From assembly GCA_014281115.1 (NCBI GenBank), contig JACONQ010000015.1:806001-870000 (forward strand): a DNA stretch of 64,000 bases. Direction: 5' to 3'. The stretch's first letter is position 1; each line of letters opens with the position of its first letter. The DNA comes from Laburnicola sp. R22_1. Taxonomy: Eukaryota; Ascomycota; Dothideomycetes; Pleosporales; Didymosphaeriaceae. Under the pieces are notes generated by a model. That model had not been told where the DNA came from, made no database searches, and was given only the letters and a program-made list of their open reading frames with translations. This document shows positions 54,962 through 64,000 of this stretch, in pieces. A program made the position numbers and the translations under genes.

Positions 54962-57900
54962 CGAGCCTACTCTATCTTGCTATGTTAAAGGCCAGCTCTT
55001 TGATTATCCTTCACGGTCCATATAACTGGGAACTATAGATCTATACTATTAAAAGGCTCGCAGAGGCTGGAGACGTATAGGGATATATTAATCCAGATCT
55101 GTCACCCCTATTAACGCTTAGTAAGCCTTAGCAGCAACCTGCCTAGCTTTAAACTGTTAATAAAGACGAATCGCTAGCGACAGAACCTACTACTGAAGCT
55201 CGAGCGCAGTACAATTAGGAAATAAGTCTCTACTATAGGGAGCTTAAGGAATATAGACGAACTAAAGATAAGATTGGCTAAATTAAAGCGCACGTAGCTA
55301 ACACTATTACTTAGGACCTAGTCTATTAAATTAAGGACTAAAAGTCCCTCTATAATTAGCTTAAGATGCTATAGAAGCTCTACAGCCCTATAATAGCTAA
55401 TTAAGAATATTAGGTCTAGAAAGCCTATAATACTGCTAAAGTACTGCATACTTGTAGAGAGAATCTAGAGGAGTAGTGTAGCACCTTTCTTACTGCCTAC
55501 AATAGGGCTAAACAACTTAAGCTACTAGAGATGCATGGCTACTAACCTCACAAGGACCTTATTTAAGCTATTAGGCAGATCGACCCTAGCTATGCTGCTA
55601 CTATCGCCATTACAGTATTTAACGCGGAAACTATCTTAACTGCCTCAGATAGCGACTCTATCCAGCCAACACTACCTGAACTACTAGCAGGATACCTGCG
55701 CTACTATCGTACGACCGCAACAAAATCAACTATCCAAGGCGAAGCATTTGCAGCTACATTGAATCAAGAGGAGTCTCTATATAGACAAAACAACAGAAAG
55801 AGACCTTATTAGGACAAGCTATTAAAGCTATTAAAGCTATGTCTCTGTGGGGATCTACACTATTGGGGACAGTGTCCGTACATCGACACCTTACAGCGCA
55901 GAGGAGGATTCGTCGAAAACCCTAAAAAAGCTAAGAAGATAGTTAAATACGAAGCTAAGGATATAAAAGGCATACTAAACAAGATTTGGAAAAAGAATTA
56001 GCGCTATAAGAAGCGTAGGGTTTAAGGGAGCTACAGGTCAGAACCTAATTTGATAGAAATTAACGTAGGTAATGCACCTGCAGCCGACCTTCCCTATAAA
56101 GCCTACGCTGTCTACTTATTAGTATTTAATAATAGGCCAACGCTATAATACTTCTCGCTCCTCTACTTATAGACGCTAGATCTAGCCACTAATATCTATA
56201 TCTGCAACAATCCTACTGAGTTCTAATAGAAGGCTCCTGCATCGCCAGACGATGTTGTCCTTGCAGGAGGCATAGAGATGGCTATTTAGGCATAGGGAGA
56301 AGTTAAGATACTCCTATTAACGCCTTAAGGATAGAAAAAGACAAAGCTTAAGCGCGTTGCCTTAATACCAAGCTTCTTTACAAGCCTAGTCTCTCTAGCC
56401 TAACTATTATTGTTAAACGTCTATTTCGACTTAGGAAGAAACACTCTATATTAGTCCAACTTATCAGGGTTACGAGTTAAAGACATCGCTAGCCTCACTA
56501 GGCTAGATGGTCACTGGCTAGTAGTCTATTAAACTAATCCTCTATCTACCCAATCTACTTAGCTTTAAACATTCGCTACCCATTAACGTTAGCCACAGTA
56601 CTTAGCCCTACCGCCTAAATTAAGATTGCTGAGCAAGGCCTAGCTCTATGTCCTTATAGGACATCTAAGTAATAATGCGATCGACTAACTGTTAAGTTAC
56701 GTAATAGGCATACAGCTAGCTACTAGAACTGCTTCTTAAATAGTTAACTGCAAAGAATGCCTATAAAGCAAAGCACATTAGATTATCTTGCGTTAAATAG
56801 GCCATAAGATAGGGGCAACCTAAGCCTTTAAAACTATCGCTATCGACCTAATTAAGCTTAACACAAGAGCCTACAACGGTGATTGATATATCTTTTACAG
56901 GTTTGACCTATTCTTAAAGTTTTATTTTGTCTACATAATACCTAGACAAGACAAGCCTACGCTACTATCTATTATTAGACGACTAGATCGAACGATTAAA
57001 TGAGAATTTAACACAACTGTCACCTTTCTTATTACTAACGACGAGCGAGGATATGGCCTGGCAGACAACTCTGCTAGAGACTACTATTAGAGAGAAGGCA
57101 TTAAGCTACAGATTAGAGCTCCACACACTAAAGAGCAGAACGGCTTAGTAGAGCACTTAGGTAGGAGTCTTATTAAGAGAAGTTGTTTAATAAGGATTAC
57201 CTTAAACCTACCTCTAGCACTTGGCTCTGAGATCTACCCCACAGCAGCATACCTGCTTAATCGCACACCCACGCGATTACTAGGCTGGAAAACACCATTC
57301 GAAATTGCCTACGGCAAGAAACTGTCAATTGCTCACCTACGCGTCTATGGCTGCCAAGCATACGCACTACGCAAGCAGATACTACGAATAGATAAGCTTA
57401 GTCCTTAAGCTTTAGTAGGATACCTAGTTGGCTATGACTTGTTAAACATCTACTGAATCTGGATGCCTAAGGCGAGAAGCCAAGCTTATAGAGGCAAAGT
57501 TATTCGTGTAAGAGATGTTACCTTCTAAGAAGACCTCTTTTATTAACTACACAATGAAGTAGATCCGCTTCTACAAGGCTCTAAGCTAGAGCAATTCGCC
57601 TACGAGTATTAACTACCTTTAATACGCAGCCAAGACAGCTTTGTAGAAGATTTATCTAAAGACAAGCTTATATTAGATCTAGACTAGTCTAGCCAGACTG
57701 CTGCTATTATAGAGCAAAGCCAATTGACGCAAAGAGTAACAACAACCTAACACTAGATAAGAAGTTACTATTAGCAGCTTCTAACACCGAGTCGAATAGA
57801 GACTACTAAGGTTTATAGCAGCTCACAGGGCTCATCTTATAACAACTCACCATGCTTACTATTAGCTACACTAACTAGCTCACTACCACTATCCACATCT

Positions 57901-59690
57901 TTAAAGAAGCGTAAATGTAAAACATTAGATTCTGTCTTACGAACGGACTTAAACCAAGTAGAGAATTAAGAACTAATTAATAGCAACCTTCGTTAGTCTT
58001 ATATACTACCTAAAGGGTTAATAAGATCTAGAAAGCTATCTTAGAAGAGTAGCAGCTTCTTTATTAGCACATACTAGTTAGCATATGTAGCAGCCTTAGC
58101 TACAGTATTAAAAACACGATTTCACTACACTAAGCTACCTCCTAAGCCGCGTCTCTATAGAGATGTAATAAAAATGCCATCTCTATATAGGGAAGGCTTC
58201 CTCTAGGCTATGAAACAAGAAATTAGCAACGTGAAGCAAAAAGGCACGTATAAGAGGATTACCTAGCAGGAGTTTAACCCATAAGACTAAGAGGTCCTCC
58301 TATTAATGTGGGTCTTTAAGTACAAGCTTAATAATTAAAGCTACCTTATAAAATATAAGGCCTGTATCTGCGTACGAGGCGATCTACAGGCGACTACCGA
58401 GGATACCTACGTAGCCACTCTAGTGGTTCGAATATTCCGAGCTCTAGTCGCTATAGCTGCCTACTTTAATATAGAAATCTGTTAATATAATGCTGTTAAC
58501 GCATTTACAAACGCTTAGCTCGTGACACTAGTCTATTGTTACTTACTAGAAGAATTCTCTAACCCTAACTATCTATAGAGACTACGTCGAGCTCTATACG
58601 GCCTAAAGACCTCACCACTACTCTGGTATTAAGAGCTTATTAAGACGCTTACTAAGCTAGGCCTACGCGAAGTTAAAGACGTTCCTTGTCTATAGAAGAA
58701 TGACAAGCTTCTAGTCTTCTTCTATGTGGATGACATTGTCGTACTCTGCCTACTAGCCTATAAGGCTGCACTATATAAATTTAAGCAGAAGCTCCTGCGC
58801 TAATATAAGATTTGATCTCTAGGAGAGCTTTAAACGTTCTGTAGCATTTAAACGTATAGAGACTGTAAGAATGGCTCTATTTGGCTATTACAAGCTTTAT
58901 ATATTAAGAAGCTGGCATAGAAGTATTCTTTACCAAAGCCATACACGAAGTTACTAGCTACCCCACTACCTCTAGAAGAGCTATTACTATCTAAGGATTA
59001 GGCAAATAACTTTACTAAGCACAGATATGCCCAGCTTGTAGGCTCTATAGGCTACGTAGCTAGAGCTACCTAACCTAATGTCTTAAAAGCTTATTCTAAA
59101 CTAGCTAAGTTTCTTACAAATCTATCTTTACGTTATCTTAACGCAGCCTACTAAATAATCGCCTACCTGCTAGGCACTAAAGATCGAGCTCTCTACTACA
59201 CAGCCTCTATCTTAAACGAATTAGTCTATATAGCCGACTAGACTTAGCCTAAGTTCTTTGGAGCAACAGATGCGTCGTACGCCAATGATAAGATTACACG
59301 CAAGAGCTTATAAGGCTATATCTTCTTCCTATTTAGCGGACCTATAGACTGGAAAGCAACACTCTAACGCTATATTACCAAGTCCACTATAGAAGCAAAG
59401 CTAGTCGCCGTATTGTCTGTAGGCACTAAACTAATCTAGTGGTGGAGAGTCTTTAAACAAATTAGCTTTAATCTAGATTATAAACGCCTTCTATACTGTG
59501 ACAATTAGCAGACTATCCAGCTTCTCACCTCTACTACGCCTTGTCTTAAGACTACTGTACGGCACGTCGATATCTATTATCACTGGCTACGCCAAGAAGC
59601 TTAATCTAACAACATTAACCTCTTATACATCCAGACAAGCTGTTAACCAGCTAACAGCCTCACCAAGCTACTACCTAGGCAGAAGCACAA
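54962..59690 (+). pseudogene. Relic copia Gag-Pol
   Basis: Fragments in order: a Gag-like region with LLCLCGDLHYWGQCPYIDTL (degraded CxxC/H knuckle), protease remnant ATNIYICNNPTEF near 56190, integrase segments (ITNDERGYGLADNSARDYY, APHTKEQNGLVEHLGRSLIK, AYLLNRTPTRLLGWKTPFE at about 57020-57310), reverse transcriptase FFYVDDIVVLC near 58713-58745, and RNase H pieces (FGATDASYANDKI near 59260, then KSTIEAKLVAVLS). Dozens of stops. It is different in sequence from the young copia element. Confidence 0.85.
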
Positions 59691-60200
59691 AAACTAGGTT
59701 TCTCTTCTTTATTTTTAACTATTTCCTTCTAAATAAGCTTCCCTATAGTATAGTACTCTTCCTGGTTTCTCCTATGTGGTTTTTACAGGTTTAACGAGAC
59801 TATATATTTACTAAGCTCTATTCTGTACACAGCTCTACGCTGTACCCCTACACTTTACTTAGCTCTATTATGTACTTAGCTTTACGCTGTATTTTACCTT
59901 TATACATAGAGCAAATATGCTCGCATTATGTATTAAGCTCCACCTATAAGGCTTATTAACCTCAGCACAGAACGCGAAGCAATAAGGATCTTAATACTGG
60001 CTCTGGGAGACGTCCTACTATTAGGGACGCCTGTAGTATAGAGCGAGGTCCACTAACACTGCGATGGCGGACGGCTACCTACCTAGGACTGCACTAATAT
60101 AGAGACTAGTTCTTAATCTAAATATAGCTGCCACACAAAGGCAGAGGGGGACCTATAGCTAATATTAGCTTTAAATATGCGTTTAAACCTAAAGGGGGTG

Positions 60201-60369
60201 TGTAAGCAGCCTAGAGCTATATTATATAACGATATTAGTCTTATGAGTTAGCTCGCCTACTATATACGAGCCTCTGATCACTCTATGTACGATACACAGG
60301 CATATACACATCTGAACACAGATACTTCTATGATATACACTTTCTACACATACTACCCAACTGCTTACA
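60201..60369 (+). repeat. 3' LTR of the old copia element
   Basis: 169 bp, TG...CA, about 95% like the 5' LTR by eye; the differences are transitions. Confidence 0.9.
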
Positions 60370-60374
60370 AGTAC

Positions 60375-62150
60375 ACTAAGCTAAAGACACTAAGGCTGTT
60401 AGCGCCCACAGGCAGCCAAAGAACGCGATTAACAAAACCTTAGCTAATAATAAGAGTTAGAGCTTATACACTATATTAAAGACCTTATAAAAAGAGGGCT
60501 GCCTTCTATAAGAGAGATAATACAAAATTTCGCATTCTAGATAGCCAACAAGCGCGTGAGCGAGAGGTAGGTAACGCGCTTTCTTAACTAATATAGCCAC
60601 CATCTTATCTCAAAATAGATATCTAGAATTAACTCCCTCTACTATAACGCTAATTTAAACGTTAAGTATAAGCTATACTTTGACTTGCTATATTAGAAGA
60701 TAAAGTAATACAATATATAGCCGCGCCACACCTATAATATAGATAAGAAGGGCTTTATAATAGGTATAATAGGACGCTTAAAACAAGTGTTTAGCTATTA
60801 GATATAGGAGCGTAAAGAGGTACAAGCGTCACTCTAAGATAGTTCTTAAGAATAGATTACCCTCTTTGTAGCTATCTACGCTAATAGGGAGGCTCTACTA
60901 CTAAGTCTTATCTATTAGTTAGCAAATAGCTTACTGTAGGCAGCTTAGGTAAACGCTATTAAAGCTAGGCAACACGATATCTTTGTGGCTTTATCTCTAT
61001 CTAGATGGACAAATAACAACGTTGGTTTAGTGTGGCTAGAGTAGGTCTTTAATTGCTGCACGAAGCAGAAAGCGCGTTATAGGAGAGACTAGTGTCTTCT
61101 TTTACTTAACAGCCATAGCAGTTATCTTATAAAGGAGTTTATTAACTACTATAACTTCTATCGCATACTTCTAGCTGTATTTCTCCCTTACTCTACCTAT
61201 ACGCTTTAACCTCTTAACGTTGTTATATTTAAACCTCTCTCTACCGCCTACTCTAAGAAGCTCTCTACCTACCTCCAGAGGAGCTAAGGGCTAGTACTAG
61301 TTAAGAAAGGAGACTTCTTCCCGCTATTCTAGGGAGCGTAGGAGACCTCCTTTAAGATAGAGACTATTCTTAAGTCCTTTAAAGCTGCTAGTATATAGCC
61401 TATCAATCTAGAGGTTATACTTAAACGTTTTGCAGACAATGCCTTAGAGTAGTAAAATAATAGTAAAGGATAGTCCTTAGCGCTTACTAACAATAACTAG
61501 CGCCAGATAGAGCGTCTTATATGCTCTGTAGTAAAGGATACTACTATAGAAGAGTTAAAGTTGCTCTTCTAAATACTCTATAGACTCTAAGTACAAAACA
61601 AGCTGCTACACCATAAGAATAATAGCTTAAGAGAGGCTCTTACTACTAAAAAGAAGTATAAAAAGCGCGGCAAACCTCTTAACTTATAGCAGCGCTAGGA
61701 GTACTATAGTAGTGCTGTCTTCTAGTCTCCACGCAAAATTAAAGAGGCATGTGCATAAGAGATAGTAAAGTAGAGAAAAGAGTATAATAGGCAGCTTGCA
61801 AAGGCTAACAGAAAGGAACTTTAAGCTGCTACTAAGCTACTCTAAGAGCAAAAGGCAGAGGAGAGGCGTGTGGCGAGAGAGGCAGCTAAGGTAGTAAGGA
61901 AGGAGGAGAAGGCTAATAAGGCAGCTGAACGCAAGCGCTAGAAGGTAGCTCACAATGCTAAAAAAGCTATACAACTATTCTAAAAGGGCAAGCGCAAGGC
62001 CTTAAAAGCCTCTACTTAAGCTAATAAGTGTTAGAAATAATATAGTGCTAGTGTAGCTGCTAAGGAGGCATTATAGGCTACACTAGCTGCCCTAGCTTTT
62101 ATTACCTACCGCAGCCGCAATATTACACTTTCTAGTAGATTTAGATAGTA
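60375..62150 (+). pseudogene. 3' part of element 7 transposase, saturated with RIP
   Basis: It resumes the frame cut at 54726. Recognisable segments: REIIQNFAF with IANKRVSER (HTH), TYNIDKKGFIIG (first Asp), LLLLNSHSSYLIKEFINYY (Asp lost), PLNVVIFKPLSTAYSKKL (Asp lost), and the charged tail KAEERRVAREAAKVVRKEEK. Stops occur every 10-20 codons. The layout is the same as elements 1 and 2. Confidence 0.8.
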
Positions 62151-62354
62151 CAAATTAATTGTAAGTATCTAATTACTACTACTCTATAAAATCTTATAAT
62201 AATAACTATTGTAGATGGCTTAATAACTTTATTTTTAAAGTGGTAAGTATGTTATTTAGTGGGCGTTGCGCGTCCCTAGGTATTGCGCGTCCATGCACAG
62301 TAAAACGCGACATCTACACAAAACACGCGATATCTCCTAATAACACTTATTAAA

Positions 62355-63900
62355 ATAGACGCCCGTGAGCTAGCTATACAATTAGATATTAGCGATTTTA
62401 ATATAGATCTTTATTCTAGTCTACGCGCTGTAGCAAAGACATATAATATCTCTTAATCTACACTTTAAGGCCAACTAGGTGGCGCAATAAATAGTACGCT
62501 TAGCCATTAACACTAGTAGCGATTAACTCCTCTATAGGAGAACTTTCTAGTAGACTAGATCCTTAAAGAAGACACGCGCGCTTGCCCTCCCTTACACACT
62601 CGCGCTTAAGAAATAGCAAATTAAATCCTGCGTATAAATAGCGACAATTAGCCTATTAGTAAGCTCTAGCTCTTACACTTTATCTAGCGCTAGCCACACA
62701 TCGCCTTAGTAGTTAGTAGAAAGCTAGAGGCTTAGAGAGCTAAGGCAGCGACTCTAGAGCAGGTGCGCGCCTTTCTAGAGCTCTTTAAGAGGACTAGAAA
62801 GCGCTTAAATATACGCAATAAGGATATCTAGAATATGGATAAGATAGGGCTTACTCTAGGAGTATGTATAAACACTAGAGTACTCTCTAGTAGTTAGAAA
62901 AAGAAGGCTTATATTTAGTCTCTAGAAAATTGCGAGTAGGTCTCTATAATCGAGTGTGTATTAGCGATAGGGCAGAAACTACGCTGCGCAGTCATCTTTA
63001 AGGGCTAGAGCCTACAGACTACCTAGTTCCCCTTGTTCTACGTACCTAGCTGGCTCTATATAGCCTTAGAGAATAGATAGATATTAAATATAATAGGTGT
63101 TAAGTGGCTACAGCGCATATTTATACCTAAGATAGCTATAGGTAATAGCTAGTACCACCTCCTTATTCTTAATAGGCACAGCAGCCATATTAGTATAGAG
63201 TTCCTATAGCTCTGTAAATAGCATTAAATTAAGCTCCTATACCTACCTGCGCACTCTTTATACATTCTACAGCCTCTAGATCTTGCTTTTTTCTCTATTA
63301 TTAAGTCTAGTTACTAACACCAGATCCAGGAGCTTACGTCGCTCAACAACGCTATGCCTATTAAGAAAGAGCGCTTTATTGCCTACTACTATTAAGCTAG
63401 GGAGGAAGGCTTTATAGAGCGTGTGATTTAAGCTAGCTAGTAGGCTACTAGTCTCTGCCCATTTAACATTAATTACGTGCTTAGCTTGTTGCAGGTCTCT
63501 TAGAGGCCTACAACGCCTACGCCTTAGCAGCAGCCCTAGTAGCAGCCTTAGAGCTTCCTCTCTACCCCTTAAGGCCCTTAGGATCTATACTTAGCGCAGT
63601 GCAACATCCAGAGCCTTAAAAACCTAGGTTGTAGCACCTAGCTACTTCTATAGAAAGTAGGTAAGGCGCTAGCAGCTGCAAATACTTAAGCTGCAGGACT
63701 AGAAGCAGAGAAAAGACGCCTTAAGCAGCAGCTAGAGACTTCTAGCTCTTAGCGTCCTTAAAAGCGCGTTCAAGTAGACCTAAATTAACGCTTTGCAGAG
63801 GTAGAGAGTATTAGAGAGGCTATACACGCAGCTAAGGCTTTAGCTGCTTAACAGAGTAGATCTACTATATTAAGCACTATAAAGAGAGCTACAGTAGCTA
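62355..63900 (+). pseudogene. Element 6 transposase relic, start codon lost
   Basis: The frame aligns with the element 4 transposase (ATAGACGCC here versus ATGGACGCC there, so ATG became ATA). Segments: DARELAIQLDISDFNID, LEDTRACPP-like ILKEDTRACPPLHTRA, RKRLNIRNKDI, NMDKIGLTLGVCINTRVLSS, LLILNRHSSHISIEFL, YILQPLDLAFFSIIKSSY (third Asp kept). Many TAG/TAA codons. It runs to the junction with the next element at 63904. Confidence 0.8.
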
Positions 63901-63905
63901 ACGTA

Positions 63906-64000
63906 AGCGATCACCGGATGCACGCTATCACCGGATGCACGGTCTCCTGCACACGAACCCCTCGTACGAAAACCCCAATATCAACCGATTAAGACGACGG
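63906..64000 (+). mobile_element. Left end of a further DNA transposon, element 9, truncated by the window
   Basis: After TA at 63904-63905 comes ATCACCGGATGCACG twice, 17 bp apart (63910 and 63927), followed by un-RIPed, C-rich sequence like the leader of elements 1, 2 and 8. It interrupts element 6. No coding part is reached before the window ends. Confidence 0.55.

Larger units (their letters stand above)
54727..60369 (+). mobile_element. Ty1/copia LTR retrotransposon, old RIP-degraded copy
   Basis: 5643 bp. LTRs of 169 bp (54727-54895, 60201-60369) begin TGTAAGCAG and end CTGCTTACA, with several C/T differences between copies. Target duplication AGTAC lies at 54722-54726 and 60370-60374. 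Directly inside the 5' LTR, GTTATGAGCCCGG matches the complement of the initiator tRNA-Met anticodon loop, a half-tRNA primer site as in Drosophila copia. A polypurine tract, AAAGGGGGTG, precedes the 3' LTR. All coding frames are broken by many TAG/TAA codons. Confidence 0.92.
52662..62300 (+). mobile_element. Fot1-type DNA transposon, element 7, carrying two nested elements
   Basis: The right terminus (62258-62300, TA at 62301-62302) has TTGCGCGTCC twice 17 bp apart (62266 and 62283). The left terminus (about 52662-52690) has one copy, GGACGCGCAACGCC, and lacks a clear TA, so it may have lost one unit. Its coding part starts at ATG 54623, is cut by an old copia element at 54726, and resumes at 60375. 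It is heavily RIP-degraded. The protein is homologous to elements 1 and 2. Confidence 0.8.
52632..63905 (+). mobile_element. psq-type DNA transposon, element 6, host of the nested insertions
   Basis: The left terminus (AGTTGCCGGCCACATAGG, 52631-52665) aligns with the terminus of element 4 (AGTGTCCGAACACATAGG) and has CCGGCCAC twice 17 bp apart (52636 and 52653). It is interrupted by element 7, and its body resumes at 62303 with sequence homologous to element 4 (ACACAAAACACGCGATATC). The transposase relic continues to about 63903, where another element begins, so its right end is outside or beyond that insertion. Confidence 0.75.

Noticed and set aside
59498..59794. 98-aa frame as a gene
   Set aside because: Out-of-frame reading of the degraded RNase H end of the old copia element.
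1..64000. CRISPR arrays, rRNA, tRNA genes, riboswitches, bacterial operons
   Set aside because: None seen. Short direct repeats are transposon termini, microsatellites or LTRs. The tRNA-like matches are only primer-binding complements inside the copia elements.

Overview
The window comes from a filamentous ascomycete (Pezizomycotina, probably a dothideomycete). Evidence seen: intron-containing fungal genes with short introns (44-122 nt) and CTAAC-like branch points; fungal families such as SIP3/LAM, KRI1, EFR3, a PXB/DUF3818 protein and a secreted GH13 alpha-amylase; and transposons full of in-frame TAG/TAA codons at former Gln/Trp positions, the CpA-to-TpA signature of repeat-induced point mutation (RIP). 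No bacterial features, CRISPR arrays, rRNA or tRNA genes were seen.

Region 1 (1-19.5 kb) is housekeeping: an unidentified partial gene (<1-943, -), SIP3/LAM3 (1939-6143, -) divergent from KRI1 (6460-8467, +), a C2H2-type protein (8723-10618, -), a mitochondrially targeted IF3-like protein (11437-12729, +), EFR3 (13233-16739, +) and a seven-exon MFS transporter (17375-19501, -). Exon joins were worked out by hand and keep frame.

Region 2 (20.0-34.1 kb) is a transposon block: two sister pogo/Fot1-type DNA transposons end to end (20056-22181, 22187-24320); a third (24562-31933) split by a young Ty1/copia element (25603-31131) whose LTRs read identical and whose 5-bp target duplication is CATAT; and a fourth (31936-33725, -) abutting the third at one TA.

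Region 3 (34.1-44.0 kb) is a gene island: a transcription-factor-like protein (34137-36095, +), a membrane-anchored unknown (37150-39111, +), a PXB/DUF3818 protein (39753-41929, -) and a secreted alpha-amylase (42220-43970, -). Region 4 (44.5-50.8 kb) holds RIP-degraded relics, a gene fragment, one ORF with a single stop, and two unrecognised genes.

Region 5 (50.8-64 kb) is a second block: a nearly intact pogo/Fot1 element (50794-52629, one premature stop), then a deep nest. A host element beginning at 52632 contains another (about 52662-62300), which itself contains a smaller element (52710-54581) and an old copia element (54727-60369). A further element starts at 63906.

The most striking signal is shared by eight DNA-transposon families here. 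Their terminal repeats have unrelated sequences, but each contains a short motif repeated directly with a period of 17 bp (16 bp in one). The transposases carry psq/CENP-B-type helix-turn-helix domains, and the CENP-B box is 17 bp, so each terminus may hold two abutting transposase-binding units.
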